A DNA stretch of 64,000 bases from Nyssa sinensis. Taxonomy: Eukaryota; Streptophyta; Magnoliopsida; Cornales; Nyssaceae. Of the stretch, positions 23,621 through 37,370 are shown in pieces (within the stretch, counting starts at the first letter, position 1; every line of letters begins with the position of its first letter). The position numbers and the translations under genes were made by a program. Location of the stretch: contig CM018052.1 in the NCBI GenBank assembly GCA_008638375.1, forward strand, positions 30,698,239-30,762,238, given 5' to 3'. The notes beneath the pieces are model-generated. The model did not search any database. It was not told where the DNA came from and was given only the letters and a program-made list of their open reading frames with translations.

Positions 23621-26600
23621 AATTATAGGGAGAGGTTTTTGAAATTACACAAAACTATAGGGACAAATTACAAATATTCGGTTTTAGTCTAATTTTTTTG
23701 TCAAAATGACAAGATTGTCTCTTTTATTTTTGAAAGACATTTTTTTAATTTGGATCAATTTTTCATTTTTCATTAAATATTAATTAAAACTTTAAATTTA
23801 TTTTTGTATAAAATAAAAATGTTCTTTAAAAAGTTAAGAAATTTGGTCAAAATGTAAAATGCAAATATATATATATATATATGAAAGGAATAGTTTTGTT
23901 ATTTTAAAAAAAAAATTATTAAAGATAATATTTATAGTTTGTTAAATAAAATAAGGAATATTAATATAATTTTAAAAATTAATTATCATAAATATCAAAG
24001 AAGATTAGTGTAATTTAACTTTAATATTATCTATTTATTTTCTTTTCCTTTATTTAAACCAGTTGTAAGACTTTGCAAAAAAAATTATGGTAATGTATAT
24101 CAAAATTTGATATATGAAAAAGTGATATCATCTTATGATCATAATATAAAAATATATTTTTATATGTCACGTGACAATATAATGATATATGTGACAATAG
24201 TGCTTTTATGTACTATCTTACTATTAGAATTTTAGTCTTTCATGAAACACTTCAAATTTTTTTTTTTTTTTTTTTTTTCGGATTTGTAATTTGTAAACAC
24301 TTTCTATTTGTTCTTTCACAATAATTCTAACAAAAAGTAGTACGATCTTTTGTGAAATATCCGCTATTATGGATTGGAGGGAATCAGATTAACTGTGGGG
24401 TCCACAATGTGAACGGTCCAGATTGATAGTTATTACTGTCCCATAAATGGGTTAGGATTTGAGTAAGTGGCAAAGAATCTTCCCTGTATTTGCCCGTGTG
24501 ACTCTTGCCTTTTGATGTCAATTCCTAGTACAAACAAGAGGAACTTTCAGCACAAGCACAAATCCAAGGCTGTGCTATTGAGGTTGACGATTGGGTAAAT
24601 TGATTTGGTTAATTTATTTATGCAATTTCAATTTGCTCTCCTACATTATTCAGATTTCATTTATCTATTTATTAAAAATAAAAAACAGTGCAATCCTAAT
24701 TTGTCATAAAATTTAATTTCTAAAAAAACTAGCCATGAAATTTAAAATTTTCTTTTGTATGTCAAGGTTTTCTAGACAAACAAGTGTGGAATTTTTTCCT
24801 TTACCCGTGCATTCTTTTTTTTATTACTTTCGGTAATTCATGCGTTTTTATTATTATTTTTAGACTCATTCAATTTTTAAAAGCGTTTTCTGACGTGATG
24901 TTTTTATATAAAAAAATTTAGTTAAAAGAGTTTTAAAAAGACTTCTCTAGAATCGTATTTTTAAAAGATTCATTTTAGTTTAAAATGTAGAACATTAATT
25001 AGTAACGAATTTCTCAATACTAATAACTTATTCAACAAAATGTCATCTTTTAAAGAGACGCAACTTCTTGAACGCTTTTGTTGAAAAAAATAGTTCAATA
25101 AAGTCTTTGGAAAAGATGTATTTAAAAAATGCATAAGTCCGGGAATTAATTTTAAAACTACATGGGTCACAAAAATAAGAAAATAGATTACATGGCTTGG
25201 AAAAAAAATCCAAAGTGTGTGTGTATATAAGAAAATGATAAATTACACTAACCTCTTATGAGATTTCTGACAATTATACTAACTTCCTTTAAGATTTTTA
25301 AAATTACACCGACCTCTCCTGTTTTGTCTAACAATATACATAAATCATATTTCAGTCAATTTTTTCTTTAAAATGACAAAATTACCATTTTATTTATTTA
25401 TTTTTACACTTTTTATACTTTGACCATTTTTTCTATTTTCTAAATAAATATTGATAGAAAACCTTAAATTTATTTTTATATAAAATAAAAATAAGTTATT
25501 TACTTTAAACTTATTTTTAAATAAAATAATAAAAAATCTTTAAAAAAAGATAAAAAAAAAAAATTAGTCCTTAAGACAAATTTCGTCATCGCAATGATGC
25601 TCACGATCTTAAGACTTACATAAATCTGAATTAAATCAAGGATAGTGTTTTATACTATGTCCTTAAGACAAATTTCGTCCTCGCAATGGTGCTTACGATC
25701 TTGGACATTTGCCTCCCATGATGCAATGATCTGAATCTCATAGAAGCAGCACTTTAATCTGTGAGCTTGGTGAACCAACAATAGTTAACTCTCTCTCAAA
25801 AATAATACACGAGACACAGAAACAGAATGCATAAAACTTGTGAAAAATGAATGCGTGAATGTATGTATATTTATAGACCTCTTCATGGCTATTTGGTACA
25901 GTTATGAAGGTTCAGTTGTGTGTGTTCATGATGAATAGACACAGGCGCACCCATGTAGAAGATGACTATTCAATCAAAATTCAAACCAACGTAATTGCAC
26001 AACGACGTCGTTTTGGATTTAAACCAAAACCAAAAAAACGTACTCGCAGAACGGTGACGTTTTGGTTTTAATTAATCAGGTAACTAAACAACAGCGTTTT
26101 AATTTATTTTTAACAGTAACAAAACGACAGTGTTTAATGAAAAATTATTTAAATTAATTTTCTCAAAAAAGATATCTGTACGACGGGCCAAGCCCAAACC
26201 CAAACCCAAGCCCGGTGCGGGGCGGCGGTGCGTGCGTGTGGTGGTCCAAGTATTTGCTTATGTCCTTTCCTATGCACAAAACTTAGATACTCTTTGGGGC
26301 CCAAATCTTCCTGCAAGGTAAGTGTATATATACTTTTTAAAAGCCTTGTACCCATCCTATATGGGACACAAGTTTTTTTGCACAAGCTTCAAGTTTTTTT
26401 GCACAAGGTTCAAGCTTTTGTTACCATTTTCAAGTGGTGATATTTGGAGGTAATTTCTCATTTCATTCCTTAATGATTTTGAGTAACCCAATATATAATC
26501 TTAATTTCCTCATGAAGAAGAACACATTCTTATGTGAACCCACTAAAATTAATTTATGAAACTCACTTTAATTTTAGCTCAAAAAATTGTAATACTCAAA

Positions 26601-27585
26601 AACTCATTTTTGATTAAAACAAAAAAATTAATAAAATTTTAAAACTTTAAAAAAAAAATCAATCTAATTATCAAAAATTATAAAAAATATCAATATAATT
26701 TACCAAAAAAAAAAAAATTACAAACAAAGTGTAGCATGAACGTCTAATGCCTACTTGATATACCAATTTATTTTATTTGATTAATAATATTTTGAGTTAG
26801 ACCAAGATCAAATTCCATGAACAATCACTTCTAGAAGTTTCCGGCGTGTAACTTTAGTAACGACATAAGCAGTACCAACCAAAGGCGGGCGTGGTTATCC
26901 CTTAAATTATTCAATGACAAGCTGCTGCTTATCTTTTTCGTAAATGCCCCGTAGCTACTTTTTCAAACTTTTTATATTAGCCAATATTTTTTAAAAATGA
27001 TAAAAACATACCAATCAATTTACGTTACAGTTTCGAATATTTTAAAGTTAACTTTGTGTGGTTTTTTTATTGTGTCGGTTTTTCAGTCATGTGTCCAGCT
27101 TGGGGTATGATTGATTTTTGATAGTAGATTGTGTTTGTTTACAAATTATGTACTTATATATATATTTTGTAAAAATAAATTTTTAATAGAATAATACTTA
27201 ATTTTGTAAGAATAATTTTTTTCTATTCAAATATGTCTCATATGCAATAAATATATATTTTTTAATTTTATTTATTTTTTATTTAAATTAAATAGTCACA
27301 TAATATACACAAGAATGGAGGGAGGAGATGACTAGAATGGGTTGTAGCTCTCAAATATGAGGAAAATAATTTTATTTGTAAAATTTTAGTATTTTGTAAA
27401 TTAACTTACGCTAAAATTTTAGCCCAACTTAGTATTTACTCTTAATTTCTGATTTTTGATTCCAAAATTTCAGTCAAACTCAAACTTTTTATTTTAATTC
27501 TCTCATTTTTTTCTCAAAATTTTAGACTAACCCAAAAAACTTTTAGTACCCCAAAATTTATTTTCCTTACTCCACTCTTGTATAT
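23621..27585. other. AT-rich intergenic repeats without a recognisable gene
   Basis: Pieces of a dispersed repeat are seen at about 23617-23720 and 25235-25420, both rich in AAATTACA-type phrases. There is an (AT)n run near 23868-23882. A block at 25566-26000 has LTR-like features but no partner. A GC-rich island lies at 26180-26260 (GGGCC, GCCCAAACCC). No open frame here looks like a protein. Confidence 0.5.
25566..25705. repeat. 92-bp spaced direct repeat
   Basis: The phrase TCCTTAAGACAAATTTCGTC, followed by TCGCAATG and ACGATCTT, occurs at about 25569 and again at about 25661 with few differences. The two copies are 92 bp apart and may be a small duplication in an LTR fragment. Confidence 0.7.
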
Positions 27586-28103
27586 TGATGCTGCACTTTT
27601 TTGATCAGTAGACTCCAATTTCCTACGCCTGCTGAACATTCAAAGAAAAAGATCAGAGGGCCACCGGATTGGCTCCAGTGGTAGCCGCTTCGATTATTAA
27701 GTCAATAAACTGTATTGAAAGACTTTAATCGAATGTAATTGAATAAGCATGAATGTAACTGCATACCTTAGGGTTTTATTTATAGGCTATGGATTTTCTT
27801 AGTTGATTAGGATTTAGAGTCATAAGAGTAGGGATTTGATCATTGGAGAATGACAGTTACCAAGTTTAATACTACACTCCATGAATAGTAGTTTCCTTGT
27901 TGAAGATTATTTCCTTATCGTTTGCTCGGTAGGATGTTTAAGGCAGCAATGAGATTGGAACCCCCTTCTCTAAAGCTTCTTAGTTGAAGGTGAAACTGAG
28001 GGACGTGTGGGCTTCCGATCTAAGAGCTTTGTATAGCTAAGCTTTACAGCGCTGTAGTTACACATGTCATATGGTGGCTGGTCTGTCGCTTTATGGTATA
28101 TCA
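27586..28103 (-). repeat. 3' LTR of the Tat-like element
   Basis: 518 bp, matching 42001-42517. On the - strand the purine-rich stretch GGGAGGAGTAGC (28104-28115) directly precedes the LTR start TGATATACC, as a polypurine tract should. Confidence 0.92.
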
Positions 28104-28525
28104 GCTACTCCTCCCGAGCCTTAGTTTTAGCTCAATGTGTAACTAGGGCTACGGGTTCCCCAAAAGTTATGCGCCCTGTCTTTCCATTTTTCAAGACGAC
28201 TGTTGATGCGTCATTTATTGCGCAGCTGTCGCTTGGGCTTTCGAGGCCATCATTGCCCACAACCATCATGACAGTTTGGCTTGGTGGGCCCCTATTTCTT
28301 AAAACGTATATAAAAAAGGGGAGAGGCTTAGTACGCCATTTCCTTCACCATTTTCATTATTTTCGAAAGGGATAGAGAGATACTGCCATTGTTGAACCAG
28401 AGCGATCGGTGAACCTTGAAGAGTGTTTGTTGTCCGAAGCTCCCATCTCCGGTTATCCTAGGTTTGGTTCATTTTCTTTTCCCCTTCATTTTTCCCCTTT
28501 TCCATCCAATGAATTTCTTTATACA

Positions 28526-30491
28526 ATGTCGGCCTTAGACTCGATGTCAGGCACCAGATATGGTGCAGGAAGCTCTTCGAAGACAACTGTGTCATCTCGA
28601 GCTCACATAGTGAGCAGTAGCCCTTCTGGGGATACAGAGAATGGATTAGCTGATTTCTTTGTAGTTGAGTCTCCTTCCAGTCCGGAGGTTAAAATAGTTG
28701 ATGCTTTTATTGAACCTAGGAATAGGGTTAGAGAGGCCTCTGGTAGACCCTCCCAAAGAGAGGAAGGAGAAAATTCCATTACTCAGAGCATGTTAGACGA
28801 ACTGAAAGTAACTTTCGAATTCCCCTCCAACGTGACCTATAAGGTACCGAGCTCTCTAGATCATCTATACGATGTTCGTGAGGGCGAGATTTGTGTCTAT
28901 CTCGCATGGTTTAAGATGGGACTGAGACTTCCTCTACCTCCCTTAGTTATACAATTCTTCAAATGGTTTAATATTTGCCTTGTTGATCTTAACCTTAACA
29001 GTTGGAAACACCTTTTAGGGTTTATAGTGTTAGGGCACCAGAATGGTGTCGAGGTAACCCTTGACTTAATCCATAGCAATATGGATCTAAAGTATATGAG
29101 GTCGGAATGCCTCTTTTATATGTCTTTTGATAAGAGGTTCAGACCCCTTTCCTCAGTACCCACTTCCAATAAGACTTGGAAGAAGTGGTACTTCTTTGTG
29201 GGAGGAGGATGGGAGCACGAGGACTTTTAGAACCAGGTCTTAACATTCCCCTGTAATATCGAGATTAAGGGTGAGATCCCTTCCTTTTTCCATAGCTCTG
29301 TTTTTGTTCCTTGCACGTTTCACTTCTGGACTGCTTATTTAACCACTGTGTTCATATCTTCTGTGCAGATAAGAGTGCTTGGAAGAGGTCCATTTTTACA
29401 ATTAACCTTCAGAACCAGTAGCGTCAGCTCCTCCAGACCAACAACCGAGCTCACACATTCAATGTCACACCAGAGAATCTGATGGCGGCTCGTTAATCCA
29501 GCAACCGCGCAGCGAATATCAAGAAATCCCTGTTGGCTAAATGGGTTCTAGAGCCACCCAAAAAAACGGTGAGGGAGACCTCTTCTCCTGCTGAGCAACC
29601 CCTTCAAGTAAAGAGAAGGAGGTTGCTCTCTAGCTCTCTTGACCGAACCCCGTCTGAGGACGAGAAGGAGGTTCCCCCCCCAATGGCAGCAGTCCCCCTA
29701 GCTCCTGTGGTCCCGAGCAAACGGAGGGGGAAAGGGAAGATGACTCTTAGAGCCCTCCAAGCACCTGACGATTCCGGCTACCGAGCCGCGAAGAAAGCTT
29801 TTAAGGACTTCTAGGCCAAAGGCCCTCAGAAGCACAAGGGGCAGAAGTCGGACAAGCTTATGGCCGAGTTAATGTCCCTTCAGATCAAGGTAACTTCTAA
29901 TTTTTTCTCTTTCTCTTTCTTTTTTACTTGATGTATCCCGACTTGCTTGCTTTGTATCTTGCAGACCATGCATAGCCTTACTGCTTTGATGGAGGCTTCC
30001 CCGGAGTTGGAAGTAGTTGAAAAACTTCAGTCTAAGCTGGACGAGGTTAGGCTGCAGCTAGGAACAGCTCAGTTTGTCGCCTCTGTTGCCGCGAGGAGAG
30101 ACTGAAGGAGATGTCAACTTCCTTGGCATTCATAGAGTCCGAGAGGAATGCTCATGCTCGGAAGTCAGAAGAGCTTCAAAAGAAGTTTGATGACTTCCAA
30201 TCTGCCCCCATTCAAAAGCTTCAAGAAGCGGTTGAATCTGCCAAGGCTCAGACCGAGGCAGAGATGAGGGCTGAGGTCGAAGAGATGGGTGGAGAGCTGA
30301 TTCAGCATGGATACAATACCTTGAGATCTAAGCTTCTTGCAAAGTTTTCGGACTTCGACCTGTTAGGAATTGAAGGTGCTGAAGTCCCTCCAACCGAGAC
30401 TGAGGATCCGATCGAAAGTACCGAGGTGGCTCCTCCCGAACTTCCTCCGACAGAGGTACCTGCCCCAGCTGACTCCGAAGCTGTAATGTAG
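28526..30491 (+). pseudogene. Antisense extra ORF, putative gypsy-type transposase-like (PF04195-like), decayed
   Basis: The first ATG is at 28526. Residues about 90-230 contain P-x-x-V-T-Y-K-V-P, C-V-Y-L-A-W-F-K-M-G-L-R-L-P-L, F-F-K-W-F-N-I, W-K-H-L-L-G-F and W-K-K-W-Y-F-F-V-G. This is the pattern annotated in plant genomes as 'transposase (putative) gypsy type', although no transposase activity is known. A TAG ends this exon at 29230. A Pro/Ser-rich basic part (29533-29814, KRRR) and a coiled-coil-like acidic C-terminus (29960-30491) follow. A likely intron lies at 29889-29963 and another ends near 29368. A frameshift at about 30100 splits the last part. It is transcribed opposite to gag-pol. 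Confidence 0.7.
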
Positions 30492-31045
30492 GATCTTGCT
30501 ATATGTATTCTGTGATTTCGGTTTTTCTTTTATGTTTCTCTTCCGTTGATCAAAGAGAACTTTTTCTGAACTCCTGAATTCTTCGATTATCTGTTTCTTC
30601 AAAGTAGCTTTACTCATGTAAATTTTGATTATATGCCAAATAAACTTCCGTAATGTCTCTGCTCTGTAATATAAGCTTGGGCTCCAACCCTGTAAGGAGA
30701 GTATTCAGGAGTTGAACACACTTCAGACCTCCTTATCACACTCTTAGACCGAGAATGCTCCGAACAAGATCTTCCGAACAGAAGAACTTGTGTAAATAAT
30801 CAACCACTGTAACTTAGACAAATCTTTTACAATTGGAACTTCGGTCACCAGGATTGATAATAACTGAGCAGGAAGGTTTGTGTCCACCAGGACTGATAAT
30901 AACTGGATAAGAAGATTTTGGAACAAATCTTTCATAATCTGAGCTTATACTATCATGACCGATAAGGACCGATCACACAGCTTAGTTCGGGAGGTAACCG
31001 ATTAGGTTGAAAAATTGTAGATATTCCTGTATGAAAGTGGTCCAG

Positions 31046-31520
31046 ACCTTTAACACTTGCATGGGCTGTAAGGTTTTTAGGGGTCTGTACATTGAGATGA
31101 ACCAGACCTGTAACACTTACATAGGCTACAAGGTTTTTAGGGGTTTGTGCATTGAGATGGACCGGACCTGTAACACTTGCATGGGTTGCAAGGTTTTTAG
31201 GGGTCTGTGTATTGAGATGGACCAGACTTGTAACACTTGCATGGGCTGCAAGGTTTTTAGGGGTCTGTACATTAAAATGGATCAGACCTGTAACACTTGC
31301 ATGGGCTGCAAGGTTTTTAAGGGTCTGCACATTGAGATGGACTGGACCTGTAACACTTGCATGTGCTGCAAGGCTATTAGGGGTCTGTACATTGAGATGG
31401 AACATACCTATAACACTTGCATGGGCTGCAAGGTTTTTAGGGGTCTGTACATTGAGATGGACTAGACTTATAACACTTGCACGGGCTGCAAGGTTTTTAG
31501 GGGTCTATACATTAAGATGA
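31046..31520. repeat. 60-bp tandem repeat array, about 8 copies
   Basis: The unit contains TAACACTTGCATGGGCTGCA and AGGTTTTTAGGGGTCTGTAC and repeats with an exact 60-bp period. It sits between the integrase end and the antisense extra ORF. Since 60 is a multiple of 3 and the unit lacks stops in several frames, false reading frames arise on both strands. Tandem arrays in the 3' untranslated region are a known habit of Tat/Ogre elements. Confidence 0.95.
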
Positions 31521-31555
31521 GAATGCTCGGTGGAGATGAAGAAAGGGATATAACT

Positions 31556-32634
31556 TTATTGATAATATTTTCGTAACTGCTCTATATTCCACGGCCTAGG
31601 TACAAGTTTCCTAGACATATCTTCCAACCAATATGTGGTAGGTCTGACGATTTTTGTTACTCGGTATGGGCCTTCCCAATTAGGTGACAACTTTCCCATG
31701 ATAGGATCCTTGGTGTTCGGGAAAACTCTTCTTAGGACAAAGTCTCCAACCTGGAAGTTGTGGGGTTTTAACCCTTGTTTGGACTGGTTAGCTACCCTAT
31801 GCTGATATGCCTCTATTCTAATTCTAATTCTGGCCTGGTCTCGTTTTTGTTCAGGGAGGTCCAGATTTTCTACAAGTTGCTGATTATTAGTTCCTGGGTC
31901 GAAGGTTTCCGTCCTCAAGGTAAGCATATCGATCTGAGCAGGAATTACTACTTTTGAGCCATAGGCTAGCGAGAATGGAGTTTCAGAGGTTGGTGTTCTC
32001 TTTGTAGTCCTGTAGGCCCAGAGCACACCAGGAGTTCTTCAACCCATCTTCCCTTAGCTTCCTCCAACCTCTTTTTAAGAGCACCAAGGATCGTTCGGTT
32101 AGTGACTTCTGCTTGACTGTTGGCTTGAGGGTGCCCTGGTAAAGCGAAGTGGTGACTTATGTGTAGCTCTTGACAGAATTTCTTGAAGACTTTCCTTGTG
32201 AATTGTGTACCATTGTTTGTAATAATAACACGCGGTATGCCGAACCTACAGACAATGTTCCTTCAGGTGAAGTTTCTGACTTCTGTCTATGTGATATGTG
32301 TTAGGGGCTCAACCTCTGCCCACTTGGAGAAGTAGTCAATGGCGACTAAAAGATATCTCCTATTTGGGGTGGCCTTTGGCAGCGGCCCTATGATATCCAT
32401 TCTCCACTAAGCAAAGGGCTATGGACTGGCTATAGGGATGAGCTCATTGTGGGGCTGGTGCTGATATGGAGCAAATCGTTGACATTTGTCAGACTTCCGA
32501 ACGTACTCTTTGGCTTGCTTCAACATGCTAGGCCAGTAGTAGCCTTGGGTTAAAGCTCGGTAGGCCAGGGTTCTACCACCGTTGTGGTTGCCACAGATTC
32601 CTTCGTGTATTTTGGCTAGAATATATTGTGACAC
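31556..32634 (-). pseudogene. Gypsy integrase pseudogene
   Basis: 32419-32634: zinc-binding domain with H-E-G-I-C-G-N-H-N-G-G-R, Y-Y-W-P and C-Q-R-F-A. About 32050-32400: catalytic core with I-D-Y-F-S-K-W-A-E (first Asp) and N-N-G-T-Q-F, where the second catalytic Asp is replaced by Asn (GAC to AAC type change); at least two in-frame stops occur here. 31556-32026: C-terminal part with W-A-Y-R-T-T, F-S-L-A-Y-G, D-F-V-L-R-R, G-K-L-S-P-N-W-E-G-P-Y and an L-R-K-Y-Y end. It is a dead copy. Confidence 0.92.
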
Positions 32635-32987
32635 CTAGCAAGGGTTAGGAGTAGGATCTGCGGTAGAGTTTTTCATTTATAATCAGGTACCGAGCTGCCT
32701 TGATCCGGACTCTTCTGGCCTTTCTTATCTTCTGGGAGGAGTCCTCCTTCAATGTATTAGAGGATGAGAGTCATCCAATTTTGGGTCTGTTCGGTAACTT
32801 GGGCAACTTGGATCTCTTCTATGCTTGGACTTGGCTGGTGAGAGATCTTCAAAATGGAGTCTTTTTCTGCTTTGAGAAGAAAGGCCATGTTTGCGAGTGC
32901 ATCGGCCCTCTTGTTCTGACCCCTTTCGATTTTTTGTATCGTGAATTCATGAAAGGAATGCTTTAGTGAATTGACCAGCTTTGAGTA

Positions 32988-33359
32988 TCAGAGCATTCTG
33001 TCATATTTGATGGAGAATTCTCTCAGAACGTGGCTTACCACTAGTTGGGAGTCAGAAAAGACTTTGAGGTTTTGGGCCTCGCATTCCAGGGCCAACTTCA
33101 TTCCAAGAATGAGGGCTTCGTACTCTACTTCATTGTTGGAGACTCTGAATCCCAAACTTACTGCTTTTTCTGATACAAGCCCGTTAGGGGATCGTAACAC
33201 CAAACAAACGCTAGATCCTCGGTCTATGAATGATCCGTCAGTGTAGAGCTGCCATGTAGCCTAGTTTTTACAGTTTTGTGCCTTGTCGTGTAGTGCTGGG
33301 GTGAACTCAGCAACAAAACCCGCCAAGGCCTGCCCTTTAATGGAGGTCCGTGGAACATA
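32988..33359 (-). pseudogene. Second RNase H domain (RVT_3-like) of the Tat-like element
   Basis: After K-G-Q-A-L-A-G-F-V-A-E-F (33300-33340) comes an RNase H fold with S-N-N-E-V-E-Y-E-A-L-I-L-G-M-K-L-A-L and V-F-S-D-S-Q-L-V-V (32988-33203). The catalytic Glu (N-E-x-E-Y-E-A-L) and Asp (S-D-S-Q) are both present. A second, archaeal-type RNase H behind the first is a mark of Tat-group elements. Confidence 0.85.
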
Positions 33360-35224
33360 GGATATGTCACGACCCGAAACCCATCCTACGCGGATCTCGA
33401 GGGCGTGATGCCAGTTGGCCACCTTGCCAGTTTTTCCCGCCGTCAATGCGACCAACCAAAGGCAACCTCTGAACTTTACAATGAATTGCATTCTAAATGT
33501 AGGGTCAAAACAACGAAAATTAAAAACCCTTTTAAATTGAAATGCAATCCATCTAAGCACATCAGAGCACGTCTAAAATCAATCACCAAATATCTTTAAA
33601 GTATCAATATATATGCTCCAATACATCCATTCTATATCAATGAATTATTTAAAGCGGAAGTTACACCAATACAGTTCAGCTAATTAAACTCATCTCCAAC
33701 GATCAATAATAAGAATATCTCCAATCACAATGATCTGACATACTAGGCTAACCTCATCACTAATGATGTAATGTTATATTGCATAACATTTAAGTTAACC
33801 TTACAGTGTTTGCGTTCGATCTTTGACTTGGAGTTCATATCGTTAGTGTCGATCGTTGTGTATCACTAGTCCCACTAGTTATCTCATTTCATTTCATCCC
33901 ACATACTGTCACCTGAAAAATGTTAGATAAATGGAATGAGCTTAAACAAGCTCAGTAAGTAAATTCCTATTTGTCATGGGTCAGGGTTAGTTCACAAGAA
34001 TAATAGAAGGAAGGGATAACAGATAGCCAATAGCCAAATGAGCAACAAGGAATACATAGCCAGTCACCAAGATGCGTAACAATGACCCGAGGGTCCAAAA
34101 GGCTTATCCCAAAATAAGATATAAGAAGGTAGTAACAATGAGTCCAACAACCGGGATCTACCCAATCATGATAATCTGCAGCCACAACAATTACGATAGC
34201 CAATCAAAAGTATGACATGCTTGCATAGAATATGATCATTCAACGAGTACTAAGGATGCATGATCATCAAGTAAAGTATAACATGATTGCAATAATATGA
34301 TCATTCACAGGGCATAGAATATGATCATTAAACGATTATAAGAATAAATCATCATCGAGTTCTAATAACCCAGATATGCGTGAATCACTCGGGGCTCGGC
34401 ATACCCCACTAAAACGCACACTCAGATTCGCCACAGTTCCTCGGGCTCTCTGAAAAGCGTTAGAGCTCTTTTCTCGCATGTCCCGAAGGACATATAAGAC
34501 CCCAAATGGTCTTTCCCACACGCAATCTGTGAATAGATGGGCCATTGTGACGGAGCACAACCCCGGGTACATACCAAATATCATGACCAATAAAATTTCA
34601 CACAGGATGTACAACCGTACAAAGCAATTGATATCACAATCAACAAAACACGAAGTGTGTGGAATAACAAGATTTCTATCAACCGGATATATCTCAAGAC
34701 TAGGTCATGATATGATAGTGCAATGATGCTCAAATATCAATGATCAATCTCACAACGATGTAAGCAAGCAAGTCAAATCCAAAGATCAGGCATGACCGAT
34801 AATCACAAGTCGATTGGCTCAAATCAAGTACATCAGGTAGTGATAAAGTACAAATTTGGCAGCATGTAGAAACGAATGCGACTGGCTGGGAATAACCACA
34901 CAACAAAGTTCAGATTTACTTACCTCGGTTTCTTAGTGTCATATTCCCCATTTACAAATACTCTGATGATCTCCAGATACTTCAGGCATATCCTCGCTTA
35001 GCCTGAATAATTATCAATAATCAGAAACATATTAGAATTCGTTCATTCATGTCTTATTCATCATCTTAGGAGTCTATTAGATGGCCCAATTAAGTTCATT
35101 GGCCTATTACCCACTCATTGGGTTTCAACTTATGTTATTAAATTCCTTAGATAGTCTTAGCAGCTGTCCGAATAATATTTTAAGTCATTTTGGCTCCAGT
35201 CGTTATCAATTAAGCACTTATTTG

Positions 35225-35965
35225 CCCTTAGGGGCAAAATGGTGATTTTTTCATTCTTGCCCCGGACCCTATCATGGTCCTCAGAATAGTCCACATATCG
35301 TATATACAAATTTTTGAGTCTTTTGGACTTCATTTGGTATCTGTTTTTGATCATCGAGACACATTGGTCATTTTTGATTTTATACGTTGACTGTTCCAGA
35401 GTCATATTTAGCCCTTCGATTTTCATAATTATATTTATGACAATTTATTAGATCAGATTAGCCTTTATTCGGCCTCTACTTTGCATTTACTATGCTCAGG
35501 GGTATTTTGGTCATTTCACATTTTATGACATTCTGGCCCCGAATCATTATTTAATCATATATACGAGCTCACAAATATTTGGGCTTCCATTGGTATCAAT
35601 TTCGTCCAATTTGGACTTTATTTGGACTTCATATAGCATCAAGGGCATTTTGGTAATTTTCACATGTTGTATAGCTAAATTTTTTAGGACCTCGGTTCAT
35701 AAAATGGTCCTCACCATTAGGTCCAGAGTGTCCAGCATAGTTAAATTGGACTATCTTTCATGTTTAATTGGCCCTGGGTATCATTAGTGGTAGTATAGTC
35801 ATTTATACTTTACGTGTTTGTATTTTTTGGGACTTAATTTCTCAAATCGGATTCTACCATTGAGTCCGGAATGCTTGAAATAGTGAAAATATACTATTTA
35901 CTTATTTAATTTGAACTTCGTTTAACTCATTTAATGTTCGAGGATAAAATAGTAATTTTACTCAA
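35225..35965. repeat. Degenerate internal motif repeats in the solo LTR
   Basis: A motif like AGGGGTATTTTGGTCATTT recurs at about 35228, 35498, 35640, 35785 and 35940 in variant form, each followed by T/A-rich sequence. Spacing is irregular (140-270 bp). Confidence 0.5.
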
Positions 35966-37324
35966 TAAATAAAATAATTAAATTAATTATTTTATTATTT
36001 ATTTATTTGTCAGGTGTTTAATTAAATTAATTTTCCAAAATCTAGGCCTGAATATAAATATTCAAAGTCAGTTGGGGGGTCAAAATGTACTTAAATAGAA
36101 AGTCTTGGGGTTCAAAACTAATTTCAGAAAAAGGGGTTCAGAACCAAATGGTTTTAGGGTTCAATTTGTTGAACTAGTCCAGAATTCTAAAACTAGTCGG
36201 TTCAATTAATCATTCAGAACCGGAATTCAATATCCTGGTTATCCCCAATTGGCCCCTAGATAGTTTAGTTTAACCTAATTCCCATTTCAATTTATTATCC
36301 ATGCGCCCAAACAGTCCGAAACAGGTTTTAATTTAAAACAAATCCTCAGTGAAACGGCGTAGTTTTACTCAAACCGTTTATGCGACGGGTCGGGTCCCGA
36401 CCTGAGCCGGAAACTGACCCGAACCATATCCGGTATTGTTCATCATCTTCCTCATGGACGATGAACAGTAACCCTAAAATTGTAAATTTTCAAACTCAAT
36501 TTAGTGGGTTTCAGGTACTGATTTTATACTGCTTTTGGTTCCAAAACATTTCTAGAAGCCTAAGGATCAATTTAGCATTCATTTCATGGATCAAAACTAC
36601 GGATGGAGCTCGGTTCATCTCCATTATCGTGGGACCTGCAACTCCACCGTATGCCTTCATTTCTCAACCAAATCTTGTGATATTTGGTTCCTTATGATCC
36701 ATGCATCAGGGGGCTCAAGTCCCCATTAACAAAATCAGGTTTAATCTAGTTTTTGATGAGGTTGGGTTTTAAACCCGAATCTGTAACTCGTGATTAGAGG
36801 GTCGATCCTAGGTCTTTGGGGTCGTGGATCAGTGTTTTTGGAACCCTCTTGAGGTCTAGATCAGGTCTTGACCAACCAATTTTGGTTTGGTCTCGACTGT
36901 TTCAGACCTATATCTATGGAGGTCATCAATGGCCTGTTTTGAGGTCCAGATCTCGTGCCCTGTTCCAGTTTACAAACCTTAATATCATGCATGTAAATTT
37001 CAAGCTCAAGCAAATCAGACTGTACCAAAAATTTAAAAGATATGAGAGAAAAGTTTTTACCTTCCTCTTTGCCCTTTTCTCTTTCTTCGGTTCCAAGCTT
37101 GACCCAGATCCTCGCAGTCCCTCTTCTTCCTCTTTCAGTTTCTACCTCTTTTGTTTTCTTTTCTAACCCAATACTCCACGATATATATGTAGCACTCACA
37201 ACTGACTCCCTTCTCTCTCTATCCTCGCTCTCTCTCTAAAATCAGACCTGCCCCATGTTCTGAAATCCCTCTACACACTCCAACACCCACTCCTGCCATC
37301 ACCACTCTCCATTGAGTGTTTCAC

Positions 37325-37370
37325 ACTCAATCCTACACACACACACACAAAATCGTACACACACACACAC
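37325..37370. repeat. (AC)n microsatellite in the solo LTR
   Basis: Two (AC)n runs separated by AAAATCGT, followed by (AT)n near 37384-37396. Simple sequence only. Confidence 0.85.

Noticed and set aside
25174..25232. Possible CRISPR-like spaced repeats in AT-rich DNA
   Set aside because: Repeats are irregular simple sequence, and CRISPR arrays are not expected in a plant nuclear genome.
26185..26215. Telomere-like CCCAAACCCAAACCC
   Set aside because: The plant telomere unit is CCCTAAA; this lacks the T and has only a few copies.
28064..28375. + strand frame spanning the LTR edge
   Set aside because: It runs across the LTR and polypurine tract without any recognisable domain.
30953..31520. 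Several overlapping open frames with Cys-rich or Trp-rich repeats on both strands
   Set aside because: They are translations of the 60-bp tandem array, whose length is a multiple of three. No protein family is recognisable.
36380..37239. Open frames within the nested solo LTR
   Set aside because: They have no domain and overlap on both strands; LTR sequence is non-coding.
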